Part shown: piece after piece, positions 33,732 through 42,277 of the stretch
Layout: every line of letters begins with the position of its first letter
Numbering within the stretch: the stretch's first letter is position 1
NCBI GenBank assembly: GCA_017440755.1
Contig: JAFSGP010000033.1
Coordinates: forward strand, 1 to 64,000
DNA: 64,000 nucleotides
DNA from: Clostridia bacterium
Lineage (GTDB): Bacteria; Bacillota; Clostridia; Oscillospirales; Acutalibacteraceae
Direction of reading: 5' to 3'
Program-made: the position numbers and the translations under genes
Notes under the pieces: model-generated
What the model was told of the DNA's origin: nothing
The model's input: the letters and a program-made list of their open reading frames with translations, nothing else
Database searches by the model: none

Positions 33732-34613
33732 ATGACGAAAGAGAATAAAGTGAAACGGCATTTGTTGAAACGAGCCAAGGTCAATCGTTCCCACGCAGGT
33801 AACTTTGTGGTGTTCGCATTCATATTCGTTTTGGGCGTGTTTATGGCGATTCCGCTGGTATACGCTATCAGCAACTCCTTCAAGCCGCTGGATGAATTGT
33901 GGATTTTCCCGCCTCCGCTGTTTCCCAATCAGCCGACTCTCGAAAACTACACCGGCTTGTTCGGTCTTTTGGGAAGCTCGTGGGTGCCGATGTCCCGCTA
34001 CCTATTCAATACCATATTCATCACGGTGGTTGGTACGGTGGGACAGGTGGTGCTCGGTTCTATGTGTGCCTATCCGCTTGCAAAACACGACTTCCCCGGC
34101 AATAAATTTATTTTTAAGCTCATCTTCTTCTCCCTGATGTTCTCGGGTGCCGTTACCAGCATTCCCAGCTACCTCATCATGGTGGAGTTGGGCTGGGTTG
34201 ACACCTATCAGGCGCTGATTGTTCCTGCCATGGGTAGCACGATGGGTCTGTATCTGATGAAGCAGTTTATGGAGCAGATTCCCAACGCTCTTTTGGAAGC
34301 GGCCCGCATTGACGGTGCCGGCGAGTGGCGTATTTTCTGGCGTATCGTGATGCCGATGGTTAAGCCTGCGTGGCTGACCCTTATCGTGTTCTCGGTGCAG
34401 GGCTTGTGGAATATGGGTGCATCCACCCTGATCTATAGCGAACAGCTGAAAACCTTCCCCTACGCCATCACCCAGATCATTTCGGGCGGTATCGCCCGTG
34501 CGGGTGTCAGTACGGCGGTTACGGTGCTGATGATGATTGTGCCGCTGACGGTGTTTATTATCACCCAGAGCAACATTATCGAAACCATGTCTACCTCCGG
34601 CGTAAAAGAGTAA
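33732..34613 (+). CDS. Second carbohydrate ABC importer permease, MalG type (293 aa)
   Basis: Six membrane helices and the EAA motif LEAARIDGAGEWRIFWRIV. Five bases separate it from the preceding permease; the ribosome site (AGGGGA) is weak, so coupling with the upstream gene is likely. Together they are the second importer of the locus. Confidence 0.9.
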   Translation: MTKENKVKRHLLKRAKVNRSHAGNFVVFAFIFVLGVFMAIPLVYAISNSFKPLDELWIFPPPLFPNQPTLENYTGLFGLLGSSWVPMSRYLFNTIFITVVGTVGQVVLGSMCAYPLAKHDFPGNKFIFKLIFFSLMFSGAVTSIPSYLIMVELGWVDTYQALIVPAMGSTMGLYLMKQFMEQIPNALLEAARIDGAGEWRIFWRIVMPMVKPAWLTLIVFSVQGLWNMGASTLIYSEQLKTFPYAITQIISGGIARAGVSTAVTVLMMIVPLTVFIITQSNIIETMSTSGVKE

Positions 34614-34683
34614 TATACGGTTTAAGAGAATGGACCGTTTGAGAATGACGTAAGCGAAATTATATGCAGAAAGGTGATGTAGC

Positions 34684-36207
34684 ATGAAAATGAGAAAACT
34701 TTTGGCAAGTATTTCCCTGGTTGCGGTCGTTTTGGCTATGCTGTTAACTACCGCTTGTACTCCCTCTGAGGATCCGGATGAATCCTCCAACGTGGGCATA
34801 TCCACCTCTACGACCGAGGACGCCACCACCTCTACCGAGGATATGGGTGGGGATACCACCGAGGACCCCACCGATGCCACCAACGACGCGACCTTGGATT
34901 TCGGTGAGGATACCACCACAGATTATTACGAAGGGGATCCTACGGAGCCCTCCTATGACTGGCCGGAGTATACGGATCCTTCGACGAGCGAGGATGTAAC
35001 CACGTCTACGGAATCCACCACTACCGAGGCGCCTACCACGCAGGCTCCTACGACGGAGGCTCCCACTACCGAGGCGCCCGTCGCCACTACGACCACCACG
35101 ACTACTGCGTCTAAGGTGACCACCCGTCCCACTTTCCCCTCTGTTGAGGAGGTTCCTCACATTGACGAGAAGGAGGACGATGCCGTTGGCTCTGACGAAG
35201 ATTTCTACGAGTTTATCAAGGCGGAGGATTTGGCTTCCGATGCTACTTGGATGGCGGATGTCGGCTATGGTGTCATCGGCGGTGTGTCGTATACTACCCA
35301 TAACAGCGGAACCACCGGCTCGGAGGAATGGCAGTGGATGTCCGGTGGCAAGAAGACCTCTTGGAACGAATGTATCGAAGACTTTGATGTCAAGCACTAT
35401 GTGGATCAGATCGAGGAGACGGGTGCTGCCTATTTGATTTGGTTCACCCAGCAGGCGGACCGCTATTTCTGCGCCCCCAATGCCACCTTTGATAAGATTG
35501 TCGGCTATGAGCCCGGTATGGCCTGTGCCGAGCGCGACCTGATTATGGAACTTGCCAAAGAGGTTAAGTCCCGCGGTATGAAGTTTATGCTGTACTGCAC
35601 CGCTGACGGTCCGTGGAAAGAAGTGATTCCTTTCTCCGCCCTGTGCGAGAAGGCGTGGAACACCCCCACCACCCAGTCCTATACCTGGACCGATGCCTTC
35701 AAGAAGAACTGGTGTGCCATTCTGCAGGAGTTCAGCCTGCGCTACGGCGATCTGGTTGACGGCTGGTGGGTCGATGGTGCGGATGGCATGAAGTACAACA
35801 ACGATCAGGAGCTGTTGCGTATTTCCCGTGCGCTGAAGTCCGGCAACCCCAACACGGTTGTCTGTATGAATGGCGGCGGCGCGTCGCTGGCTCCCCGCTA
35901 CTATTCCTCCGCTGATGACTATGCGGCGGGTGAGGCGGATCGTTTTGAGTTCTATCCCGAGGATCAGTTTATCACCGGCACCTCCGGTCAACAGGTGCAG
36001 TGGCACATACTGTCCTATATGAACAATGCGATCAGCGACTGCGCAGAAGCCGGCAAGGATACGGCAGAGTTTATGATTGACTATGTACAGAAGGTAATGG
36101 CGAAGAAGGGCTGCGTTTCCATTGACTTGAAAAATGACCGCTACGGCAATATCAATTCCGAGCACTTGGAGATTATGAAGAAGGTCAAAGCGGCTATTCG
36201 TGGGTAA
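34684..36207 (+). CDS. GH29-like lipoprotein, extracellular paralogue (507 aa)
   Basis: Signal peptide with lipobox (LTTAC, Cys25). A Thr/Ser/Asp-rich stalk to about residue 165 includes TTEAP repeats. The globular part (about 175-507) belongs to the tandem family that follows: YGVIGGVSY, SWNECIEDFD, APNATFD, LYCTADGPW, GWWVDGADG (Asp364), ADDYAAGE and the ending IMKKVKAAIRG. The barrel and the W-W-[VI]-D-G motif recall GH29 alpha-L-fucosidases, where the nucleophile Asp lies in such a strand, but the GH29 YGLFxHWG and HHDGF motifs are missing. It is likely a membrane-tethered exo-glycosidase acting before import. It heads five consecutive paralogues. Confidence 0.72.
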   Translation: MKMRKLLASISLVAVVLAMLLTTACTPSEDPDESSNVGISTSTTEDATTSTEDMGGDTTEDPTDATNDATLDFGEDTTTDYYEGDPTEPSYDWPEYTDPSTSEDVTTSTESTTTEAPTTQAPTTEAPTTEAPVATTTTTTTASKVTTRPTFPSVEEVPHIDEKEDDAVGSDEDFYEFIKAEDLASDATWMADVGYGVIGGVSYTTHNSGTTGSEEWQWMSGGKKTSWNECIEDFDVKHYVDQIEETGAAYLIWFTQQADRYFCAPNATFDKIVGYEPGMACAERDLIMELAKEVKSRGMKFMLYCTADGPWKEVIPFSALCEKAWNTPTTQSYTWTDAFKKNWCAILQEFSLRYGDLVDGWWVDGADGMKYNNDQELLRISRALKSGNPNTVVCMNGGGASLAPRYYSSADDYAAGEADRFEFYPEDQFITGTSGQQVQWHILSYMNNAISDCAEAGKDTAEFMIDYVQKVMAKKGCVSIDLKNDRYGNINSEHLEIMKKVKAAIRG

Positions 36208-36240
36208 TTTCGCGTTTTTGTAACTTTATGAGGTGATTTT

Positions 36241-37248
36241 ATGTTTGGTTTGTTCGACGGCAAGCTGTTTTACGGCACCGACCCTGCCATCAGCGGGTTT
36301 AACCCCAACTGCGACTGGTTCGCCGAGGCGAAATATGGCGCGTTTGTCCATTATTTGGCCTATCGTGTGAACGATCCCGAAAGACCCCATTCTTTCGGCA
36401 AACATACCGACTGGGACACCTGTGTCAATGAGTTTGACACCGAGAAGTTTGCGGAGGATATGGCGGCGGCAGGCGTAGGGTACGTAATCTTCACCCTCCA
36501 GCAGTGCGACGGGTATATTTGCGTCCCCAACGCTACCTATGACGAGCTGTTGGGGCTCAAGCCCGGCGAGCGCTGTGCCACCCGCGATCTGGTGGATGAC
36601 CTGATTGAGTCCCTGAACAAGCGTGGCATTCCGTTGATGCTGTATTTTACCGCCGACGGTATGTGGCGGGAGCCGGATAAGATGACCAAACTGTGCGAAG
36701 CGGAGTTCCCCACGAACCCTGCCGAGTTTAAGGCGCACCACTGGACGGCACAGTTCAAAAGAAAGTGGTTTTCCGTTGCTCGCGAGTGGAGCTTGCGCTA
36801 CGGCAAGCGCATTAAGGGCTGGTGGATCGACGGTGCCGATGCCACTAAGGGCTTTAGCGATGCCGAATTGATGGTGTATCGTGAGAACCTGCGTGTGGGC
36901 AACCCCGATACCATTGTCACCTTTAACCCCGGCGATGAGAATCTGGAGCCGTGGCGCTATTCCATCGCTGACGATTATACCGCCGGTGAATCCGGTGGCT
37001 TTGACGATTACCCCGGGGGTCGTTGGTGGGAAGGTGCCCAGTGGCACCTGATCTCCTACACCCACCGCCTGTTACCTAAGTGCGCAGAGGAGGGGAGCAA
37101 CGCCGGTGAGGTTTTGGCAGAGTATGTCAAGACGGTTGCCGAAAAGCAGGGTGTTGTCAGTATCGATCTATCTGTTTACCGCGACGGCTCCGTGTTCCCT
37201 GAGGAATTAGAGGTTGTTAAAAAGGTGAAAGAGGTCGTTCGTGGCTGA
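36241..37248 (+). CDS. GH29-like cytoplasmic paralogue 1 (335 aa)
   Basis: No signal peptide. Starts LFYGTDPAISGFNPNCDWF and carries every family block: KYGAFVHYL (31-39), TDWDTCVNEFD (56-66), VPNATYDELLG (95-105), LMLYFTADGMW (132-142), GWWIDGAD (193-200, candidate nucleophile Asp197), SIADDYTAGES and FDDYPGGRWWEGAQWH. KYGAFVHYL is the copy nearest to the GH29 YGLFxHWG block. It is only the barrel; the C-terminal beta-sandwich of ordinary fucosidases is missing. GAGGTGA precedes the ATG. Acts on imported oligosaccharide; the sugar released is unknown. Confidence 0.7.
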   Translation: MFGLFDGKLFYGTDPAISGFNPNCDWFAEAKYGAFVHYLAYRVNDPERPHSFGKHTDWDTCVNEFDTEKFAEDMAAAGVGYVIFTLQQCDGYICVPNATYDELLGLKPGERCATRDLVDDLIESLNKRGIPLMLYFTADGMWREPDKMTKLCEAEFPTNPAEFKAHHWTAQFKRKWFSVAREWSLRYGKRIKGWWIDGADATKGFSDAELMVYRENLRVGNPDTIVTFNPGDENLEPWRYSIADDYTAGESGGFDDYPGGRWWEGAQWHLISYTHRLLPKCAEEGSNAGEVLAEYVKTVAEKQGVVSIDLSVYRDGSVFPEELEVVKKVKEVVRG

Positions 37249-37273
37249 TGTTTCTTAATTGGAGGTAACTATT

Positions 37274-38308
37274 ATGGAGTGGTTTGAAGGCAGCGGTTTG
37301 TATGAGGGTAAGTTGTTTTATGGCAGCGACCCCAAATTGAATGGATATAACCCCAACTGTGAGTGGTTTATGAATGCGAAATACGGTATTTCCGTCGGAT
37401 ATCTTTCTCACAGTGTGAATGCAGGTGTGGATTTCCCTGAACGGTTGACTTCTATGGGCAAACAGACCGACTGGGAGACCTGTGTTAATGAACTGGACGT
37501 GCAGAAGTGCGTGGATACGCTGGCGAAGGTACAACCCGGCTATGTGATGCTGACAATGCAGCAGTGCGATACTCACACCTGTGCGCCCAATGCCACCTTG
37601 GATGCGCTTTTGGGTGCAAAACCGGGTGAGAATTGTTCTACCCGTGACCTGGTCATCGAGTTTTCCGATGCTTTGAAGAAGTATAATATCCCCCTGATGC
37701 TGTACGTTACCGCCGACGGTATGTGGAAGAGTCCGGAGGCGATGAGCAAGCTTTGCGAAGCGGAGTTCCCGACGGATCCCTCTACCTTCAAGGCGCATCA
37801 TTGGACGGCCGCATTCAAGAGAAAGTGGTTTGCCGCTCACCGCGAGTGGAGTATGCGCTATGGCGATCGTATCGCCGGTTGGTGGGTCGACGGTGCGGAT
37901 GCCTGCAAGGGGTATAGCGACGTCGAGCTATTGCTGTTCAAACAGAATTTGCTGGCAGGCAACCCCAACGCCATTGTCACCTTCAATCCCGGTGGCGACA
38001 GATTTTTGCCTTGGCGGTATAGCATTGCCGACGACTATACGGCGGGTGAGTCCTGCGACTTTGACGACTATCCCGAAGAGCGCTGGGTAAACGGCGCTCA
38101 GTGGCACGAGATTTCCTATCTCGAGGCGGTGACCAACCGCTGCGCCAAGGATGGCTCCGACCCCACCGAATTTATGGTGAACTATGTGAAGGCGGTTACC
38201 GAGAAGCAGGGTGTGCTTACTATTGACTTTGCCCTGTTCCGCGATGGTCATCTGGATGAGGACCATCTGGCGATTATGAGGGCGGTAAAAGAAGCCGTTA
38301 AAGGATAA
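37274..38308 (+). CDS. GH29-like cytoplasmic paralogue 2 (344 aa)
   Basis: Same block order as its neighbours, with GWWVDGAD (Asp206) and the ending IMRAVKEAVKG. Distinct choices at the likely substrate face: QQCDTHTCAPNATLD instead of QQCDGYICVPNATYD. The frame is open from a TTG at 37259, but GGAGG at 37261-37265 serves the ATG at 37274. Residues 45-60 carry a small insertion (NAGVDFPERLTS) relative to the others. Confidence 0.7.
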   Translation: MEWFEGSGLYEGKLFYGSDPKLNGYNPNCEWFMNAKYGISVGYLSHSVNAGVDFPERLTSMGKQTDWETCVNELDVQKCVDTLAKVQPGYVMLTMQQCDTHTCAPNATLDALLGAKPGENCSTRDLVIEFSDALKKYNIPLMLYVTADGMWKSPEAMSKLCEAEFPTDPSTFKAHHWTAAFKRKWFAAHREWSMRYGDRIAGWWVDGADACKGYSDVELLLFKQNLLAGNPNAIVTFNPGGDRFLPWRYSIADDYTAGESCDFDDYPEERWVNGAQWHEISYLEAVTNRCAKDGSDPTEFMVNYVKAVTEKQGVLTIDFALFRDGHLDEDHLAIMRAVKEAVKG

Positions 38309-38339
38309 CGATTACCGATTGTAGAGAATGAGGTTGGCT

Positions 38340-39329
38340 ATGAAATTGTTTTACGGTACGAATTCCGAACTGTTCGGATATAACCCCAATACCGACTGGA
38401 TGGCGGAGGGGAAATACGGTGTTTGCATCGGCTATTTGAACCAGCTGATTAACCGTGCGGATCGCCCCCAGTCTTTGGGCAAGCAGACCGACTGGGACAC
38501 CTGCGTCAAGGAGTTTGACGTGAAGAAACTGGTGGACCAGGTTGCGGAGATGGATCCCGCTTATCTGTGCGTGACCCTGCATCAGGGTACGGAGTTTATC
38601 TGCGTTCCCAGCGAGGTGTTCAACACCGCCGCCGGCGTTAAGCCGGGCGAGTGCTGTGCCACCCGTGACTTGATCGCTGAGATGATTCCCTTGCTGAAGG
38701 AGAAGGGCATTCCGCTGATGCTGTATTTCACCGGCGACGGCCCTTGGATGAATTCGGATGTGATGACCAAGTTGTGTGATGCGCCTTTCCCCGGCAGCCC
38801 CTCCGAGTTTAAGCCCCACCATTGGACCCCCACCTTTAAGAAGAACTGGTTTGCCGTTGCTCGTGAATTGAGCTTGCGGTACGGTGAGCACGTAAAGGCC
38901 TGGTGGATTGATGGTGCGGATGCTTGTAAGGACTATAACGACGCCGAGCTGCTGCTGTTTAAGGCTAACCTGCTGGCGGGTAACCCCAATGCGGTGATGT
39001 GCTTTAACCCCGGCGGTGAGATGACCCCGCCCTGGCGCTACTCCATTGCGGACGACTTTGTTGCCGGCGAGTCCAAGTATTTTGACGATTATCCCGAGGA
39101 TCGCTGGGTGGACGGCGCCCAGTGGCAGATCCTCTCCTACCTCTCCCACCTGCAGGAGCAGTGCGCGGAGAAGGGTACCGATACCGCCGAGGAGATGGCC
39201 GACTACATCAAGGCGGTCGCCGAAAAGCAGGGCGTTGTCACCATTGACCTGCGTGTCTGCCGTGACGGCTCTATCCTGCCGGAGCAGGTAGAGATTATGA
39301 AAAAGGTGAAAAAGGCCATTCGAGGGTAA
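38340..39329 (+). CDS. GH29-like cytoplasmic paralogue 3 (329 aa)
   Basis: Blocks as in the family, but divergent at two places: AWWIDGAD (Asp191) has Ala for Gly, and HQGTEFICVPSEVF replaces the usual QQCD...VPNATY, so it may differ in specificity. The frame starts at 38328; TGAGG at 38330-38334 favours the ATG at 38340. Ends IMKKVKKAIRG. Lies 31 bases after the preceding paralogue. Confidence 0.7.
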   Translation: MKLFYGTNSELFGYNPNTDWMAEGKYGVCIGYLNQLINRADRPQSLGKQTDWDTCVKEFDVKKLVDQVAEMDPAYLCVTLHQGTEFICVPSEVFNTAAGVKPGECCATRDLIAEMIPLLKEKGIPLMLYFTGDGPWMNSDVMTKLCDAPFPGSPSEFKPHHWTPTFKKNWFAVARELSLRYGEHVKAWWIDGADACKDYNDAELLLFKANLLAGNPNAVMCFNPGGEMTPPWRYSIADDFVAGESKYFDDYPEDRWVDGAQWQILSYLSHLQEQCAEKGTDTAEEMADYIKAVAEKQGVVTIDLRVCRDGSILPEQVEIMKKVKKAIRG

Positions 39330-39365
39330 CCCTTTTTCTGTTGGGTTTTTGAGGAGTGTTACGCT

Positions 39366-40355
39366 ATGCCAACATTTTTTGGAACAAGTACGGAATTGAG
39401 CGGATTTAATCCCAATTGCGATTGGTTTGCCAAGGCGAAATACGGCATTTCCACAAGCTATCAGTATTTCAACGTGAACAATACCGAACGCATTTATTCG
39501 CAGGGGAAATATACCGACTGGGATACCTGCGTCAAGGAGTTTGATGTGGAGCGGTATGCTAAGACCTTGGCGGATATGGGTGCGGGCTACGCGCTGTTTG
39601 TGCTGTACTCCTGTGAGGAGTATATTTGTGTGCCGAGCCACCTGTATGACAGTCTCCTTGGTGCAAAACCGGGCGCGTTTTCCGCTACCCGCGATTTGGC
39701 GATGGAGTTGGCGGATGCGTTGGAGAAATATAACATTCCACTGATGCTGTATATTACCGCTGACGGACCGTGGAAGAATGCGGAGGTTATGACCAAGCTT
39801 TGCGATGCTCCTTTCCCCGCCAATCCGTCTGAGTTTAAGCCTCACCATTGGAATGCCACCTTTAAGAAAAACTGGTTTGCCATTGCCCGCGAGTGGAGCT
39901 TGCGGTATGGCAAGCGGGTGGCCGGCTGGTGGGTCGATGGGGCAGACCCCTGTAAGGCTTATACGGATGCTGAATTGATGCTGTTCCGCGAGAACCTGTT
40001 GGCAGGCAATCCCGATGCCATTATGTGCTTTAACCCTGGCAACGATCGTCTACCACCTTGGCGATATTCCATTGCGGATGATTTCACTGCGGGCGAATCG
40101 GGAGATTTTGACGATTATCCCGAGGGTCGCTGGGTGGACGGTGTCCAGTGGCACGAGATTTCCTATGTTGAGGCATTAGAGAAACGATGCGAAAGAGACG
40201 GCACTGACCCGGCTACCGAGCTGGGGAATTACCTGAATGCGGTTGCCGCGAAGCAAGGCGTTGTCACCGTGGACTTGCGTGTGTTCCGCGATGGCTCTGT
40301 TCTTCCGCAGCATGTGGATATAATGAAGAAAGTAAAAGCGGCTGTTCGCGGCTAA
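39366..40355 (+). CDS. GH29-like cytoplasmic paralogue 4 (329 aa)
   Basis: Family blocks with GWWVDGAD (Asp191), YSCEEYICVPSHLYD, LMLYITADGPW, SIADDFTAGES and the ending IMKKVKAAVRG. Closest by eye to paralogue 3 (shared KPHHW, TFKKNW). GAGGAG lies upstream of the ATG. It is the last of the tandem array and is followed after 20 bases by the GH127 gene. Confidence 0.7.
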   Translation: MPTFFGTSTELSGFNPNCDWFAKAKYGISTSYQYFNVNNTERIYSQGKYTDWDTCVKEFDVERYAKTLADMGAGYALFVLYSCEEYICVPSHLYDSLLGAKPGAFSATRDLAMELADALEKYNIPLMLYITADGPWKNAEVMTKLCDAPFPANPSEFKPHHWNATFKKNWFAIAREWSLRYGKRVAGWWVDGADPCKAYTDAELMLFRENLLAGNPDAIMCFNPGNDRLPPWRYSIADDFTAGESGDFDDYPEGRWVDGVQWHEISYVEALEKRCERDGTDPATELGNYLNAVAAKQGVVTVDLRVFRDGSVLPQHVDIMKKVKAAVRG

Positions 40356-40375
40356 TACAGTAGAGGGTGAGAAAT

Positions 40376-42214
40376 ATGAGTATTACTATAAACAAACAGG
40401 CGGTTTTGCCGAATAAAATACAGCCTCTGTCTGTCGGTGCTATGCAGTGGCAGGGGGATTTTGCGCGGGTGACCGACCTGATTATGCGGCGCCAGTTTAT
40501 GCGTGATCGTTGGTGGACAATCCTGACCGAGCAGTTTTCGCAGCGTTTGGACGGCCACAATAATGGCTGGCGCGGCGAATACTGGGGCAAGCTGATGCGC
40601 GGTGCGTGCTTGGTGTATACCGCCACTGCGGACGAGGAGCTGTATGCCACGTTGGTGCAGGCGGTTGAGCTGTTGCTCAAGCGTCAGGACGACGAGGGCA
40701 GAATTTCCAGCTATAACAAGGAACATGAGTTTAACGGCTGGGATATGTGGGGCCGCAAGTACGTTATGCTCGGCTGCGAATATTTCTTGGAGATTTGCCG
40801 TGACGATGAGCTCAAGGAGCGTGTCATTGCCGCGCTGATGCGCCATGCGGATTATATCGTGGACCATATCGGCGACGGCGAGGGCAAAAAGTCGATTTTT
40901 GAGACCAGTATGATTTGGGGTTGCGTCAACTCCAGCTCTATTCTGGAACCCTTCGTACGGTTGTACAACCTGACGGGGGAGCAGCGGTATTTTGATTTTG
41001 CCACCTACATCGTGGAGGCGGGCGGCTCGGCGGACGAGAATGTCTTTGAAAAGGCGGCTTTGGGCGAGGTGTACCCCTATCAGTTTAAGGTCACCAAGGC
41101 CTATGAGATGATGTCCTGCTTCGAGGGCCTGCTGGAGTACTACCGCGTCACCGGCGAGGAGAAGTGGAAGACCGCTGTCCTCAATCTGGTGGATATGGTG
41201 GCGGAGAGCGAGATTACCATTGTCGGATGCGGTGGTTGTACCCACGAGCTGTTCGACCATTCTGCCGTGGAGCAGTTTAATATGGAAAAGGCTACCGGCC
41301 CCATGCTGGAGACCTGTGTAACGGTCACCTGGATGAAGCTGTGCTGGCGCGCCTATTGTCTGACCGGTGATTGCCGCTACGTGGATTACGTGGAGCGGGC
41401 CTACTTCAATGCGATGCTGGGCGCTGTTAACACCGAGAATAGCCCCGAGAACGGCGGCTTGACCTTCGATAGCTATAGCCCTCTGATTCACTCTACCCGC
41501 GGCAAGGGTATCGGCGGTCTGCAGAATTTGAATTGGCTGTATTTCTCCGGCTGCTGCGATAGCATCGGCGCTTGCGGTATCGGCATCGGCGCCCTGTTTG
41601 CGGTGATGCAGGACGAGGACGGCGCGGTGGTCAACACCTATATGCCCGGTGAGGCGACGGTGGTGCACGGCGATGCGTCTGTCACCCTGCGCTTTGATTC
41701 CGTCTATCCCAAGGCGGGGGATATCCGCGTAGCGGTGACCGCCTCTGCGCCCTGTGAGATGACGATGAAATTCCGTATCCCGAAGTTTAGCGCGACCTCG
41801 GCCCTTACCGTGAACGGTGAGGCGTTCCCCTGCGCTGCCGGTGAGTATACGGCGATTACCCGCGTTTGGAAGACGGGTGACGTGGTGGAAGTGGCGCTGG
41901 ATATGAGCGTGCGCGCCATTACCCCTGCCGCTTATGGTGCAGAGGGTGTGGATATGGTTGCCTACGAGGCAGGCCCTCTGGTGCTGGCACGTGATGCCCG
42001 CTTTGGGGATGATATGGATTGCAAGCTGTCGCCTGCGGCAGTCTTCGAAGCCAAAGCGGTGGAGAACCCTGCCTTCCACAGCAACGTTTGTTATGCCATT
42101 CCTCAAGCAGACGGCACTGCCGTACTGTTGGCGGACTATGCCTCCTGCGGCAAGACCATGAATGAGGCTTCTATGACCACCGTTTGGATGCAGGTGGAGA
42201 CAGAAAATAAATAA
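40376..42214 (+). CDS. GH127-family beta-L-arabinofuranosidase-like enzyme (612 aa)
   Basis: GH127 enzymes are cysteine glycosidases with zinc bound by Glu and three Cys, one of which is the nucleophile. The ligands are visible: ETCVT (Glu312, Cys314) and GCCDS (Cys393, Cys394). The (alpha/alpha)6 barrel spans about 10-400 (RGEYWGKLMRGACLVYTATAD, DMWGRKYVMLG) and beta-sandwich domains follow (MKFRIPKFS, YEAGPLVLARDAR). No signal peptide: cytoplasmic. GTG at 40367 is in frame, but GAGGGTGAG fits the ATG at 40376. Removal of beta-L-arabinofuranose from imported glycan is the likely role, but the family also holds other activities. Confidence 0.85.
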   Translation: MSITINKQAVLPNKIQPLSVGAMQWQGDFARVTDLIMRRQFMRDRWWTILTEQFSQRLDGHNNGWRGEYWGKLMRGACLVYTATADEELYATLVQAVELLLKRQDDEGRISSYNKEHEFNGWDMWGRKYVMLGCEYFLEICRDDELKERVIAALMRHADYIVDHIGDGEGKKSIFETSMIWGCVNSSSILEPFVRLYNLTGEQRYFDFATYIVEAGGSADENVFEKAALGEVYPYQFKVTKAYEMMSCFEGLLEYYRVTGEEKWKTAVLNLVDMVAESEITIVGCGGCTHELFDHSAVEQFNMEKATGPMLETCVTVTWMKLCWRAYCLTGDCRYVDYVERAYFNAMLGAVNTENSPENGGLTFDSYSPLIHSTRGKGIGGLQNLNWLYFSGCCDSIGACGIGIGALFAVMQDEDGAVVNTYMPGEATVVHGDASVTLRFDSVYPKAGDIRVAVTASAPCEMTMKFRIPKFSATSALTVNGEAFPCAAGEYTAITRVWKTGDVVEVALDMSVRAITPAAYGAEGVDMVAYEAGPLVLARDARFGDDMDCKLSPAAVFEAKAVENPAFHSNVCYAIPQADGTAVLLADYASCGKTMNEASMTTVWMQVETENK

Positions 42215-42225
42215 ACAACAAGAAT

Positions 42226-42250
42226 AGCCCTCCTCGTTTTGAGGGGGGCT
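42226..42250 (+). other. Hairpin between the GH127 and GH78 genes
   Basis: A 10-bp GC-rich stem (42226-42235 with 42241-42250, one G-T pair), loop GTTTT. No T tract follows (GTTGTGG), so full termination is doubtful; it may dampen read-through or protect the upstream message. Its right arm, GAGGGGGG, could double as the ribosome site for a GTG at 42254. Confidence 0.5.
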
Positions 42251-42277
42251 GTTGTGGATGTGCTTGGTGATTTATAT

